From Mycolicibacterium insubricum (GTDB lineage: Bacteria; Actinomycetota; Actinomycetes; Mycobacteriales; Mycobacteriaceae), in NCBI RefSeq assembly GCF_010731615.1, contig NZ_AP022618.1, positions 2,914,001-2,978,000 on the forward strand: a DNA stretch of 64,000 nt, written 5' to 3'. The translations under genes were made by a program, and so were the position numbers. Positions 7,580-23,627 of this stretch are shown one piece after another (positions within the stretch are counted from its first letter, which is position 1; the number at the start of each line of letters is the position of its first letter). Under the pieces are notes generated by a model, which worked only from the letters and a program-made list of their open reading frames with translations, was not told the DNA's origin and searched no databases.

Positions 7580-9043
7580 ATGACCGTGACCGACTCCAGT
7601 TCCCGCACCGGAACAGCACAGATCGGGGTCACCGGCCTCGCGGTCATGGGTTCCAACATCGCACGGAACTTCGCCCGGCACGGCTACACCGTCGCACTGC
7701 ACAACCGCTCGATCGCCAAGACCGACGCGCTGATCGCCGAACACGGCCACGAGGGCTCGTTCGTCCGCAGCGAGAGCATCGCCGAGTTCCTCGACGCCCT
7801 GGAGCGGCCGCGCCGCGTACTGATCATGGTCAAGGCCGGGGCGGCCACCGACGCCGTCATCAACGAACTGGCCGACGCCATGGAGCCCGGCGACATCATC
7901 ATCGACGGCGGCAACTCGCTGTTCACCGACACCATCCGCCGGGAGAAGGCCATCCGCGCACGCGGCCTGCACTTCGTCGGCGCCGGCATCTCCGGCGGCG
8001 AGGAGGGCGCGCTCAACGGCCCGTCGATCATGCCCGGCGGACCGGCAGAGTCCTACGTGTCGCTGGGCCCGCTGCTGGAGGAGATCTCTGCGCACGTCGA
8101 CGGCGTCCCGTGCTGCACCCACATCGGTCCCGACGGGGCGGGGCACTTCGTCAAGATGGTGCACAACGGCATCGAGTACTCCGACATGCAGCTCATCGGC
8201 GAGGCGTACCAGCTACTGCGCGACGGACTTGGCCTGACCGCACCGCAAATCGCCGAGGTGTTCGCCGAGTGGAACACCGGCGAACTGGACTCCTACCTGG
8301 TGGAGATCACCGCCGAGGTGCTCCGTCAGGTCGACGCCAAGACCGGCAGGCCGCTGGTCGACGTCATCGTGGACGAGGCCGGGCAGAAAGGCACCGGGCG
8401 CTGGACGGTCATCTCCGCGCTCGATCTCGGAGTGCCGGTCACCGGCATCGCCGAGGCGGTGTTCGCCCGGGCGCTATCCGGATCGGTGCCGCAGCGCCGC
8501 GCCGTCGCCGGCATGTCCGCCGGCAACCTGGGCGAAAAACCCTCCGATGCAAAGCGATTCGTCGAAGACGTACGCAAGGCGTTGTACGCGTCGAAGATCA
8601 TCGCCTACGCCCAGGGCTTCAACCAGATCCAGGCCGGCTCCGCCGAGTACGACTGGAACGTCAAACCGGGTGATCTGGCCACCATCTGGCGCGGCGGCTG
8701 CATCATCCGCGCCAAGTTCCTCAACCGGATCAAGGAAGCCTTCGACGCCGACCCGGCGCTGCCCACCCTGATCGCGGCGCCGTACTTCCGCGACGCGGTG
8801 GAAAACGCGGTCGACGGCTGGCGCCGGGTAGTCGTCACCGCGACCGAACTCGGCATCCCGATCCCCGGCTTCGCCTCGGCCCTGTCCTACTACGACGGCC
8901 TGCGCACCACCCGGCTGCCTGCCGCACTGATCCAGGGCCAGCGGGACTTCTTCGGCGCGCACACCTACGGCCGCATCGACGCCGATCCGGACGCCCGCTT
9001 CCACACCCTGTGGAGCGGCGACCGCACCGAAGTGCAGGCCTGA
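7580..9043 (+). CDS. gnd: 6-phosphogluconate dehydrogenase, decarboxylating
   Basis: 487 residues, full length for the dimeric enzyme, which converts 6-phosphogluconate to ribulose-5-phosphate with NADP+ reduction. The Rossmann motif GVTGLAVMGSNIA is near residue 18, the substrate-binding GAGISGGEEGAL near 135, the catalytic Lys/Asn block GHFVKMVHNGIEY near 190 and KGTGRW near 270. ATG 7580 follows GAAAGG. It corresponds to Rv1844c (gnd1) in order. A copy of the dispersed palindromic element starts 8 bp after its stop. Confidence 0.96.
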   Translation: MTVTDSSSRTGTAQIGVTGLAVMGSNIARNFARHGYTVALHNRSIAKTDALIAEHGHEGSFVRSESIAEFLDALERPRRVLIMVKAGAATDAVINELADAMEPGDIIIDGGNSLFTDTIRREKAIRARGLHFVGAGISGGEEGALNGPSIMPGGPAESYVSLGPLLEEISAHVDGVPCCTHIGPDGAGHFVKMVHNGIEYSDMQLIGEAYQLLRDGLGLTAPQIAEVFAEWNTGELDSYLVEITAEVLRQVDAKTGRPLVDVIVDEAGQKGTGRWTVISALDLGVPVTGIAEAVFARALSGSVPQRRAVAGMSAGNLGEKPSDAKRFVEDVRKALYASKIIAYAQGFNQIQAGSAEYDWNVKPGDLATIWRGGCIIRAKFLNRIKEAFDADPALPTLIAAPYFRDAVENAVDGWRRVVVTATELGIPIPGFASALSYYDGLRTTRLPAALIQGQRDFFGAHTYGRIDADPDARFHTLWSGDRTEVQA

Positions 9044-9050
9044 CTTTCCG

Positions 9051-9157
9051 GGCCGGTTCGGCAATGCTCGGCGGAGTCGGCGCGCCCCGACCACCCCAAC
9101 AGCACAAACACCGCCACCGGGCACGCCGGCGGAGCCGAGGGGAAGCCGGGACCGGCC
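9051..9157 (+). repeat. Dispersed palindromic 3'-end element, copy A
   Basis: Starts with GGCCGGTTCGGC 8 bp after the gnd stop and ends with CCGGGACCGGCC. Its second half (GCCGGCGGAGCCGAGGGGAAGCC) is shared with the copies at 37499-37670, 44281-44405 and 51345-51423. The middle is replaced by about 40 bp of unrelated sequence. The ends are inverted repeats, so the RNA can fold into a long hairpin. Confidence 0.7.
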
Positions 9158-9159
9158 GA

Positions 9160-10608
<1,449 letters not shown>

Positions 10609-10681
10609 GGCGGGCAGCCGTTAAGCTGAGCTGGCCGCGGAATCGCGGCGGACACGGCGGACCGGGATGGAGGTTGACGCG

Positions 10682-12054
<1,373 letters not shown>

Positions 12055-12055
<1 letters not shown>

Positions 12056-13107
12056 TGGCCGCCGACCTGCTCGCTCTGGTGGCTGCCGTGCTGCTGCTGG
12101 GCGCCAACGCGTTCTTCGTGGGCAGCGAGTTCGCACTGATCTCCGCCCGCCGGGACCGGCTGGAGGCGCTGGCCGAGCAGGGCAAGAAACGCGCGGTGAC
12201 GGTCATGCGCGCCGGGGAACAGCTGTCGCTGATGCTGGCCGGCGCGCAGCTGGGCATCACCGTCTGCTCGATCCTGCTGGGCCGGGTCGCCGAGCCCGCC
12301 GTAGCCCGACTGCTCGACGGGCCGTTCGATCTGGTCGGCGTGCCGGCGCCGGTACTGCACACGGTCGCGGCGCTGGTGTCGCTGGCGCTGGTGGTGACCC
12401 TGCACGTGCTGCTCGGCGAGATGGTACCGAAGAACATCGCCATCGCCGGTCCCGAGCGCACCGCGATGCTGCTGATCCCCGTCTACCTGGTGTACGTGCG
12501 GGTCGCCCGGCCGTTCATCGCGTTCTACAACTGGTGCGCAGCGGTGGTCATGCGGATGGTCGGCATCACCCCGAAGGACGAGCTGGACATCACGGTCTCC
12601 ACCGTCGAGCTGTCGGAGATGATCGCCGAGTCGGTGTCCGAGGGCCTGCTGGACCCCGAGGAGCACACCCGCCTGACCCGGGCGCTGCAGGTCCGCACCC
12701 GCGCCGTCAGCGACGTCGCGGTGCCGCTGAGCGACGTGCGGGTGGTCCCGGTGGCCGGGCCGGGTCTGGGACCGCGGGTCGCCGACATCCAGATCGCCCT
12801 GGCCCAGACCGGCTATTCGCGGTTTCCGGTCGCCGACCCCGCCGGCGCCCTGATCGGCTACCTGCACATCAAGGACGTGTTGGCGCTGACCGACCCGGAT
12901 GCGGTGGTGGACCTGGCGGTGGTCCGCCCGCTGCCGCGGGTGCCGGAGTCGCTGTCGCTGCCCGACGGGTTGTCGCGGCTGCGGCGCAGCAACGCCCACC
13001 TGGCCCTGCTGACCGGTCCCGACGACGGCGTCGTCGCCCTGGTCACCCTGGAGGACCTGGTCGAAGACCTGGTCGGGACGGTCCGCGACGGCACCCACCG
13101 TGTCTGA
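12055..13107 (+). CDS. HlyC/CorC (CNNM, DUF21-CBS) membrane protein, second of pair
   Basis: 350 residues with the same DUF21 membrane domain (LLLGANAFFVGSEFALISAR at the start, LGEMVPKNIAIAGPERT near 120) and a CBS pair (ending in VALVTLEDLVEDLVGTV). It lacks the C-terminal CorC domain of its partner, as does Rv1841c. The first base of its ATG is the last base of the upstream stop. The two proteins probably form a hetero-oligomer. Confidence 0.9.
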
Positions 13108-13990
13108 GGCAGTGGCCGAACCGCTGTCCGCGGTGACGCTGCCGGAACCGGTATGGACCGCCACCGCGGACGCCCACCGGGCCCGCGCCGAGGCGTTTCT
13201 GACCCCGCACACCGACCGGATGCGCCGCGGTGTCCGCCACCCGGTCTGGGACTTCCTGTTCGACTACTACTCGCTGCGGCCCGGCCGGCTGCGACGCTGG
13301 CATCCGGGCTACGGCGTGACTCTGACCGGCGCCCGGGCCGCCGAATACGACGGCACGACGGGCTACCGGCGGGTGCCCGACGGGGTGCGGGTCGACCCGG
13401 CCCACCTGGCCGCCCGCGCCGACACCGTCGCCTTCATCCACCGGCTGCTGACCGCGACGGCGGCCCGCCCGCCCCGGTTCGGCTGCTTCGGGATGCACGA
13501 GTGGGCGATGGTCTACCGCAGTGCCAAACCCCGGCACACCCAGCTGCCACTGCGCCTGGGATCGGCCGGGACCGACGCGGTGCTGGAGACCACCGGGCTG
13601 CGCTGCAGCCACTACGACGCCTTCCGGTTCTTCACCGCGGCCGCCGAACCCCGCAACGAGACCCCGCTGAGCCGGGCCGCCCAGGTCGACCACGAGCAGC
13701 CAGGCTGCGTTCATACGAACATGGATCTGGCCAAATGGAGCCTGAAATTGACCCCGCTGATCCCCGCCGGGCTGCTGCTGGACTGCTTCGAGCTGGCCGC
13801 CAACGCCCGGGTGCTGGATATGCGGGCCAGCCCATACGACCTGCGCGACTTGGGCTTCGCGCCGATCCGGGTGGAGGAGCAGGCCGGCCGCGCCGAATAC
13901 GTGCGGCTCCAGAGCGAGATCGCCGACCGAGCGGCGGTGTTGCGCGCCGCGCTGATCGGCCGCTGCGAAAACCTGCTCGCTGCACTCTGA
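13100..13990 (+). CDS. Conserved actinobacterial protein, often labelled 3-methyladenine DNA glycosylase
   Basis: 296 residues, GTG start overlapping the previous gene by 8 bp, so part of the same operon. It contains HPVWDFLFDYYSLRPGRLRRWHPGYG near residue 46, FGCFGMHEWAMVYR near 133 and QPGCVHTNMDLAKWSLKLTPL near 200. I recall such proteins being annotated as 3-methyladenine DNA glycosylases, but I see no helix-hairpin-helix or other glycosylase motif, so that name is not supported by the sequence. Conserved His, Trp and Cys residues suggest an enzyme. Confidence 0.6.
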   Translation: MSEAVAEPLSAVTLPEPVWTATADAHRARAEAFLTPHTDRMRRGVRHPVWDFLFDYYSLRPGRLRRWHPGYGVTLTGARAAEYDGTTGYRRVPDGVRVDPAHLAARADTVAFIHRLLTATAARPPRFGCFGMHEWAMVYRSAKPRHTQLPLRLGSAGTDAVLETTGLRCSHYDAFRFFTAAAEPRNETPLSRAAQVDHEQPGCVHTNMDLAKWSLKLTPLIPAGLLLDCFELAANARVLDMRASPYDLRDLGFAPIRVEEQAGRAEYVRLQSEIADRAAVLRAALIGRCENLLAAL

Positions 13991-14077
13991 CACCCGTCGG
14001 ACCCGTCGTCCGGCGCCGTCGCGCCCGACCCGGAACCGGCCCGCTCCGCTGCCGGAACAGCAAAAACTACTGCCCGG

Positions 14078-14083
14078 TACGAT
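14078..14083 (+). promoter_or_regulatory. Probable -10 hexamer TACGAT of glcB
   Basis: TACGAT (TANNNT) lies 39 nt upstream of the glcB ATG, giving a ~30-nt leader with a Shine-Dalgarno-like AGAGGA before the start codon. No clear -35 was found. Confidence 0.4.
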
Positions 14084-14122
14084 GGATTAGTTGTCGATAG
14101 CCGGAAAAGGACTAGAGGACTC

Positions 14123-16315
14123 ATGACTGAACGCGTCGAGGTTGGCTCACTGCGAGTGGCCAAGGTGCTGTACGACTTCATCACTGACGAGGCGCTGCCC
14201 GGTACCGGCGTCGATCCCGACAGTTTCTGGGCCGGCGTCGACAAGGTCGTCACCGACCTCACCCCCGAGAACGAGGCCCTGCTGGCCCGCCGTGACGACC
14301 TGCAGGCCCAGATCGACAAGTGGCACCGCCATCGCGTGCTCGACCCGCACGACCCCGAGGCCTACCGCGAGTTTCTGACCGAGATCGGCTACCTGCAGCC
14401 TGAGCCGGAGCCGTTTGCCATCACCACCGCCGGGGTGGACCCCGAGATCACCGAGACCGCCGGCCCGCAGCTGGTGGTTCCGGTGCTCAACGCCCGCTTC
14501 GCGCTCAACGCCGCCAATGCCCGCTGGGGATCGCTGTATGACGCTCTGTACGGCACCGACGTCATCCCGGAGACCGACGGCGCCGAGAAGGGCAAGGGCT
14601 ACAACCGGGTCCGCGGTGACAAGGTCATCGCCTACGCCCGCAAGTTTCTCGACGGCGCGGTCCCGCTGGCGTCGGGCTCCTGGGAGGCCGTCACCGGCTT
14701 CGCCGTCGTCGACGGCGCCCTGGAGCTGAGGCTGGACGACGGCGGCACCACCGGCCTCGCCGACGCCGGCAAGTTCGCCGGCTACACGGGTGAGGCCGAC
14801 GCCCCGTCGCACGTCCTGCTGGTCAACCACGGCCTGCACATCGAGATCGTCATCGACCCGTCCACCCCGGTCGGGTCCACCGACAAGGCCGGCGTCGCCG
14901 ACGTCGTGCTGGAGTCCGCGATCACCACGATCATGGACCTCGAGGACTCGGTGGCCGCCGTCGACGCCGACGACAAGGTGCTCGGCTACCGCAACTGGCT
15001 GGGCCTGAACCGCGGTGACCTGTCCGAGGAAGTCACCAAGGGCGACAAGACCTTCACCCGGGTGCTCAACACCGACCGCACCTACACCACGCCGGACGGT
15101 GGCGAGTTGACGCTGCCCGGCCGCAGCCTGCTGTTCGTCCGCAACGTCGGTCACCTGATGACCAACGACGCGATCGTCTTCGCCGACGGCCGCGAGGTGC
15201 CCGAGGGCATCCAGGACGCGCTGTTCACCTCGCTGATCGCGCTGCACGGCTTCACCGCCGGCGAGGAGACCGGGCCGCTGACCAACAGCCGGACCGGGTC
15301 GATCTACATCGTCAAGCCCAAGATGCACGGCCCCGACGAGGTGGCGTTCACCGCCAAGATCTTCAGCCAGGTCGAGGACGTCCTCGGGCTGCCGCAGGCC
15401 ACCCTCAAGGTCGGCATCATGGACGAGGAACGCCGCACCTCGGCCAACCTCAAGGCCGCTATCAACGCCGCGGCGGACCGGATCGTGTTCATCAACACCG
15501 GATTCCTGGACCGCACCGGCGACGAGATCCACACCTCGATGGAGGCCGGGCCGATGGTCCGCAAGGGCTCGATGAAGACCCAGCCGTGGATTCTGGCCTA
15601 CGAGGACGCCAACGTCGACGCCGGGCTGGCCTGCGGGCTGGCCGGCAAGGCGCAGATCGGTAAGGGCATGTGGGCGATGCCCGACCTGATGGCCGACATG
15701 GTCGCCCAGAAGGGCGCCCAGCCGCGCGCCGGAGCGACCACCGCGTGGGTGCCGTCGCCAACCGCCGCGACCCTGCACGCCATGCACTACCACGAGGTGG
15801 ACGTGGCCGCGGTGCAGCGGGAGCTGGCCGGCAAGACCCGCACCACCCTCGACGAGCTGCTGACCATCCCGGTGGCCGACACCTCGGCGCTGACCTGGTC
15901 GCCGGAGGACATCCACGAAGAGGTCGACAACAACTGCCAGTCGATCCTGGGTTACGTGGTCCGCTGGATCGACCAGGGTGTGGGCTGCTCTAAGGTGCCC
16001 GACATCCACGACATCGGGCTGATGGAGGACCGGGCCACCCTGCGCATCTCCAGCCAGCTGTTGGCCAACTGGCTGCGCCACGGCGTGATCACCCCCGAGG
16101 ACGTCCGCGCCAGCCTGGAGCGGATGGCACCGGTGGTCGACCGGCAGAACGCCGGCGATCCCGCATACCTGCCGATGGCGCCGAATTTCGACGATTCGAT
16201 CGCCTTCCTGGCCGCCCAAGAGCTGATCATGGCCGGTGCATCACAGCCCAACGGCTATACCGAGCCGATCCTGCATCGACGCCGCCGAGAGTTCAAGGCC
16301 CGCCACAACGCCTAA
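14123..16315 (+). CDS. glcB: Malate synthase G
   Basis: 730 residues, the full length of the monomeric G form, which condenses glyoxylate with acetyl-CoA in the glyoxylate shunt. Seen are the [28 protein letters not shown] block, containing the catalytic/metal carboxylates, and [14 protein letters not shown] near residue 395. [24 protein letters not shown] is near 480 and the C-terminal [14 protein letters not shown]. The start ATG 14123 follows AGAGGA. Corresponds to Rv1837c. Confidence 0.97.
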   Translation: MTERVEVGSLRVAKVLYDFITDEALPGTGVDPDSFWAGVDKVVTDLTPENEALLARRDDLQAQIDKWHRHRVLDPHDPEAYREFLTEIGYLQPEPEPFAITTAGVDPEITETAGPQLVVPVLNARFALNAANARWGSLYDALYGTDVIPETDGAEKGKGYNRVRGDKVIAYARKFLDGAVPLASGSWEAVTGFAVVDGALELRLDDGGTTGLADAGKFAGYTGEADAPSHVLLVNHGLHIEIVIDPSTPVGSTDKAGVADVVLESAITTIMDLEDSVAAVDADDKVLGYRNWLGLNRGDLSEEVTKGDKTFTRVLNTDRTYTTPDGGELTLPGRSLLFVRNVGHLMTNDAIVFADGREVPEGIQDALFTSLIALHGFTAGEETGPLTNSRTGSIYIVKPKMHGPDEVAFTAKIFSQVEDVLGLPQATLKVGIMDEERRTSANLKAAINAAADRIVFINTGFLDRTGDEIHTSMEAGPMVRKGSMKTQPWILAYEDANVDAGLACGLAGKAQIGKGMWAMPDLMADMVAQKGAQPRAGATTAWVPSPTAATLHAMHYHEVDVAAVQRELAGKTRTTLDELLTIPVADTSALTWSPEDIHEEVDNNCQSILGYVVRWIDQGVGCSKVPDIHDIGLMEDRATLRISSQLLANWLRHGVITPEDVRASLERMAPVVDRQNAGDPAYLPMAPNFDDSIAFLAAQELIMAGASQPNGYTEPILHRRRREFKARHNA

Positions 16316-16404
16316 CTAGGGTGGTGTCGACGGCCGAGGTGTGAGCGGCCCGTCGCGCGGAACCGGTTTCGTGACGATCGCGTTGGAGAGGGCTACGTAC
16401 GGCT

Positions 16405-18555
16405 ATGGGTAGGCACAGCATCCCCGGAGACCACGACGAACCCGACGATGACGGGTTCGACGCCCCGGAAGCCGACGGCGACCAGCCCGACGGCGGATAC
16501 TCCGACGACGGGTATTCCGAGGCTCAGTACGGCGGGTACGACGACGACGCCGGCTATGGCGGGTACACCGACGGCGGATACTCCGACGCGGACTACGGCG
16601 GCTATACCGACGGGGACGATTCCGACGGCGACCACACCGACGGCGACTTCGCCGATGACGCGAACAACGACTACCGCGACTACGTCGGCGACGACTACCG
16701 CGACGACTCCGACTACGGCGACTACACCGACGACTACCCCGACCACACTCCCCCGGTGGACGAGCCGAAGGTCGAAGAGCCGGCGGCCGTCGCCGCCCCG
16801 GTGGCCGCGGTGCCGACGCGCAGCCACCGCAACGCCGGGGAATGGACGGGCAGCCACCGCGTGGTGACCCCGGCCCGCCGCGGTGTCAGCCGCGGCGTGG
16901 TCATCGCCCTGATCACCGTCGTCGCCGTGGTCGGCGCGTTCATCCTGTGGCGATTCTTCGGCGGGTTGCTCTCCGACCGTTCCAAGGTCGCCGCCGGCAG
17001 CTGCGTCGAGGGACAGGTATCCGTGCGGGTGCTGGCCGACCCGGCCATCGCCGACCCGCTCAGCGCGCTGGCCGAGAAGTTCAACGCCAACGCCGACCCG
17101 GTCGGCGACCACTGCCCGAACGTGGAGATCAAGGCCGTAGAATCCGGCGCGGTGGTCGCCGGACTCACCGGCGAGTGGCCCGCCGACCTCGGTGACAAGC
17201 CCGCCATCTGGGTGCCCGGCAGCTCGGCGTCGCTGGCCCGGGTGCGGGCCAAGGCGGGACCGCAGCTGATTGCCGCCAGCCCGTCGCTGGCCACCTCCCC
17301 GGTGCTGCTGGCGGTGCGCCCCGAGCTGAAAGACAAGCTGTCCGAACAGAACTGGTCCACCCTGGCGAACCTGCAGTCCACCCCGGCCTCGCTCGACGAC
17401 CTGGGCCTGGCCGGCTGGGGATCGCTGCGACTGGCGATGCCGGTGGACGGCAACAGTGACGCCGCGCTGCTGGCCGCCGAGGCCGTCGCGGTCACCTCCG
17501 CCGACCAGGGCGCGGGACCGGCCAGCGGCATCCCCGCCGTGCGGACGCTGGTCGCCCACGAGCCGGACGCCGCGGGCAGCACCGCCGACAGCGCCCTGGA
17601 CGCCCTGGTGACCGGTGACGACGCCGCCGCGGGCAAGGTGCACGCCGTCGTCACCACCGAGCAGCGACTGTTCGCCCGCGCCGCGGTGCTGCCGAACGCC
17701 ACCGAGCTGCTGACCGCCTGGCTGCCGCCGGGTCCGGTCGCCGTCGCGGACTTCCCCGCCGTCACCCTCAAGGGCGACTGGCTGTCCACCGAGCAGCGCA
17801 ACGCCGCCAGCCAGTTCGAGAAATACCTGGAGGACCCGGCTCAGCGCGCCGAACTGGCCAACGCCGGATTCCGGGTGGACGGCCAATCCGCGCCGGAAAA
17901 CAAGGTCGTCGACTTCCGTACCGACATCGGCAACAGGGTGTCCATCGACGATGACGCCACCCGCGCCGGCATCGCCAACGTCCTCGACGCCCAGCCGAAC
18001 GCCGGCGGCAGCACCGCGATCATGCTGGACCGCTCCCTGGATCTGAGTGCGGTCGTCCCGGTGCTCAAGAGCCGGATCGCCGCCCTGCCACCGTCGTCGG
18101 CGGTCGGGCTGACCACGGTGACCTCGTCGTCGAGCACCACCGCAGTGAACGTCGGCGCGCTGTCCGACGACGTCGACGGCGCATCCCGCAGCCAAGCGCT
18201 GGCCGGCGCCCTGGACGGTCTGTCGACTTCCGGAAGCGGCGCGGTGTCGTTCACCACGCTGCGCAACATGATCGAAGACATCCAGGCGAACTACCCGGCC
18301 GGTGCGGCCCCATCGATCCTGGTGATCACCGCGGGCCCGCACACCGACCAGTCGCTGGGCTCCTCCGGCCTGGTGGACAAGGTGCGCAGCATTGATCCCG
18401 CCAAGCCGATCAAGGTGAATGTGATCGACGTCGGCGACGACCCGGATAGCGACACCTGGGAATCGGTGGCCCAGACCAGTGGTGGCGCCTACCAGCACGT
18501 CGGCGCCAGTGACTCCCCCGAGTTCGCCGCCGCCGTCAACTCCCTGCTCGGATAG
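16405..18555 (+). CDS. Single-pass membrane protein with acidic Tyr/Gly repeats, solute-binding-like and VWA-like domains (Rv1836c-like)
   Basis: 716 residues. The N-terminus starts MGRHSIPG, a motif found at the start of many mycobacterial membrane proteins. About 110 residues of low complexity follow, made of Asp, Gly and Tyr with repeats such as DGGYSD, YGGYTD and DDYRD. A transmembrane helix is near residues 166-188 (VVIALITVVAVVGAFILW). The extracytoplasmic part has a periplasmic-binding-like region (~195-480, LADPAIADPLSALAEKFNA) and a C-terminal VWA-like domain (~530-716, beginning MLDRSLDLS). The MIDAS motif is imperfect (DRSLD rather than DxSxS). Function unknown. Confidence 0.85.
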   Translation: MGRHSIPGDHDEPDDDGFDAPEADGDQPDGGYSDDGYSEAQYGGYDDDAGYGGYTDGGYSDADYGGYTDGDDSDGDHTDGDFADDANNDYRDYVGDDYRDDSDYGDYTDDYPDHTPPVDEPKVEEPAAVAAPVAAVPTRSHRNAGEWTGSHRVVTPARRGVSRGVVIALITVVAVVGAFILWRFFGGLLSDRSKVAAGSCVEGQVSVRVLADPAIADPLSALAEKFNANADPVGDHCPNVEIKAVESGAVVAGLTGEWPADLGDKPAIWVPGSSASLARVRAKAGPQLIAASPSLATSPVLLAVRPELKDKLSEQNWSTLANLQSTPASLDDLGLAGWGSLRLAMPVDGNSDAALLAAEAVAVTSADQGAGPASGIPAVRTLVAHEPDAAGSTADSALDALVTGDDAAAGKVHAVVTTEQRLFARAAVLPNATELLTAWLPPGPVAVADFPAVTLKGDWLSTEQRNAASQFEKYLEDPAQRAELANAGFRVDGQSAPENKVVDFRTDIGNRVSIDDDATRAGIANVLDAQPNAGGSTAIMLDRSLDLSAVVPVLKSRIAALPPSSAVGLTTVTSSSSTTAVNVGALSDDVDGASRSQALAGALDGLSTSGSGAVSFTTLRNMIEDIQANYPAGAAPSILVITAGPHTDQSLGSSGLVDKVRSIDPAKPIKVNVIDVGDDPDSDTWESVAQTSGGAYQHVGASDSPEFAAAVNSLLG

Positions 18556-18570
18556 CGCCCGGCCCGCGGG

Positions 18571-19332
18571 TCAGATGGTGGTGGCGCGCAGCGAGTAGAG
18601 CAGATCGGCCTGGTGGGTGAACACCGTGACCAGGGCTTCCTGGGCTTCCTTCGCGCTGCGGCCGTTCCCGACGGTCGCCACCACGGTCACCAGGACTCCG
18701 CGGATGTACTGCCGCCCGACGTAGCCGAGTGTGCTGCCGGCGACCCGCTGTTCGACGACGAGCGCGCCCGACGGCATGCCGGCCACCTCGAACCCGGAAC
18801 TGTCGATGCCGGACTGGTGCCCGGGCAGGCAACGATCGGCCCAGTTCTGCAGGTCCACCGGTGACGCGGTCCGCATCAGGCTGGAGCTGACCACCCGCTT
18901 CTGCACACCCCGGGAGTTCGCCAGGGTGATGCGGGTGCCCGCGCTCTGGTCGCCGGCCTTCGTCGGGCCCAGGGGGTTGTCGCAGAAGCTGGTGGACCCG
19001 CCGGTCTCGTCGTTGTCGGCGGTGGACACCGACTGGGACTGGAACTTCGCGCCGTCGATCGACGGGTAGTCGGACTTGGTGAGCTGCATGGCGTCGGTCA
19101 GGGTGGCGAAGTCCGGTCCGACGGGCGCCGCGACGGCCTGCCCCGGCACCGGGCGGATCCCGGTGACCACCGCGGTGACCGACGCGACGGCGGCCAGCAG
19201 CACCACGACGACGGCCGTGACCGCCGGGACCCACCGACGGCGGCGCACCGGCGCCGCGACCGGCACCGGCCACTGCGGTGCGACCGGCGGCTGCGGGGTC
19301 CACTGCGGCGGACCGGCGAACTGAGGATTCAT
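18571..19332 (-). CDS. Membrane-anchored extracytoplasmic protein, possibly a sensor-domain family
   Basis: 253 residues: a Pro/Gln-rich cytoplasmic start, an Arg cluster, one transmembrane helix (VTAVVVVLLAAVASVTAVV, ~39-57) and a ~190-residue outer domain with two Cys (FCDNP and DRCLPG) that may form a disulfide. The C-terminal strand region RGVLVTVVATVGNGRSAKEA resembles that of mycobacterial lipoprotein/PknH sensor-like domains. ATG 19332 is taken over TTG 19341. Directly upstream on the same strand lies a fragment whose translation matches this C-terminus, so a paralogue has been lost. Confidence 0.7.
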   Translation of the reverse strand: MNPQFAGPPQWTPQPPVAPQWPVPVAAPVRRRRWVPAVTAVVVVLLAAVASVTAVVTGIRPVPGQAVAAPVGPDFATLTDAMQLTKSDYPSIDGAKFQSQSVSTADNDETGGSTSFCDNPLGPTKAGDQSAGTRITLANSRGVQKRVVSSSLMRTASPVDLQNWADRCLPGHQSGIDSSGFEVAGMPSGALVVEQRVAGSTLGYVGRQYIRGVLVTVVATVGNGRSAKEAQEALVTVFTHQADLLYSLRATTI

Positions 19333-19389
19333 CACCGTCAACGGTAACCGCGCCCCTGCCCCGTCCCGCGCACCAGTTTCGGCGGGTCG

Positions 19390-19490
19390 TCAGGCGGCGT
19401 CGAGCTTCTCGATCTGCCTGTTCGCAATGGCCACCAGATCGGCCTGCTTCTGCCCGGCGGTGAGCCCATCGCCGACGTTCGCGGTCACCG

Positions 19491-19497
<7 letters not shown>
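19390..19497 (-). pseudogene. C-terminal remnant of a paralogue of the 18571-19332 gene
   Basis: Between the gcvP stop (19491) and the next gene, one minus frame reads [13 protein letters not shown] followed by LTAGQKQADLVAIANRQIEK and ends at TGA 19390-19392. This aligns with GVLVTVVATVGNG plus the following helix of the intact neighbour's C-terminus. Only about 36 codons remain. The remnant abuts gcvP, sharing its last bases in another frame, so the rest of the gene was probably deleted. Confidence 0.5.
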
Positions 19498-22346
<2,849 letters not shown>

Positions 22347-22390
22347 GGGGACTCCTCACAGGCGGCGGGTGCGCCGACGACGGCGCTCCT

Positions 22391-22583
22391 CCCCCTCTGT
22401 CGTCGACCCGAACCGGGCGCCTGAGAGATTCGGCCCGCTGCGCAGGCCTTTCCCCATGGGCGGGTGCGTCGAGCACCGCTTTCCAGAGGCATCGGATCCG
22501 GCACGGTCCGGGTGCCTGAGAGGTTGTCGGAGAGGTGTTGCTCCTTCGGCGTCCGTGACTGGCGGTCACGAAACTCTCCCGCG
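22391..22583 (-). ncRNA. Tandem glycine riboswitch upstream of gcvP
   Basis: On the minus strand from 22583 the first aptamer reads GGGAGAG, then CGCCGAAGGAGCAAC, CTCTCAGGCACCCGG and CTCTGGAAAGCG. These are the conserved blocks of the gcvT RNA in order. A short linker leads to a second aptamer with GGGGAAAGGCC, AATCTCTCAGGCGCCCGG and GACAGAGGGGG, ending about 45 nt before the gcvP ATG. Two ligand domains in tandem are characteristic of this class. Glycine binding would switch gcvP on. The second aptamer is the more degenerate. Confidence 0.88.
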
Positions 22584-22750
22584 CCGGGGCGATGCGTTGA
22601 GAAGTTTACTGCACGGTAAGCGATGAGCCGGATCGGCAAGGTCGAGTCATCGACAGGCCATACCCACCGGCAGTACCGAACGTTTACCGACGCGGGCCTT
22701 CATCTGGATGATCCGCACGAAGGCGCTCACCCGTCAACATTGGGTACCGG

Positions 22751-23365
<615 letters not shown>

Positions 23366-23417
23366 CGTGGTTCCTCTCGCCGATCGTGACCCGGCCAGCG
23401 ACTTCACGCCGCCGAGC

Positions 23418-23443
23418 ATTTGAGCCCGAGTGTTCAAATCATA
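23418..23443 (-). promoter_or_regulatory. -10 region and inverted repeat upstream of the MerR gene
   Basis: The minus strand has TATGAT (23443-23438), a good -10. It overlaps one arm of the inverted repeat ATTTGA...TCAAAT (23418-23423 and 23434-23439, 10-bp spacer). A dyad at the start site is a plausible autoregulatory operator. The rest of the 262-bp gap to 23627 shows nothing else I can support. Confidence 0.4.
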
Positions 23444-23627
23444 CGCTGCCCGCCCGCCGCATCCGAGTGCTCTCGCGAACAGACAGCGGTGGGGTCCAGC
23501 GCGTTCAGTATGGCCGCCGGTGCCCCGCTCAACCGCGTCGCACCGGGCGTGTCGGGACCTCGAACGCAGTTGAGACGGTTCCGTTACGCCGGGGTGACCG
23601 ACGCAGGCGGCCGACCCGCCGGGGTGC

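Noticed and set aside
14147..16219. 690-codon minus-strand frame inside glcB
   Set aside because: Antisense shadow of malate synthase G; no motif and biased composition.
16393..18498. 701-codon minus-strand frame ending in Val/Gly repeats
   Set aside because: Complement of the Asp/Gly/Tyr repeats of the VWA protein; the repeats themselves explain the odd composition.
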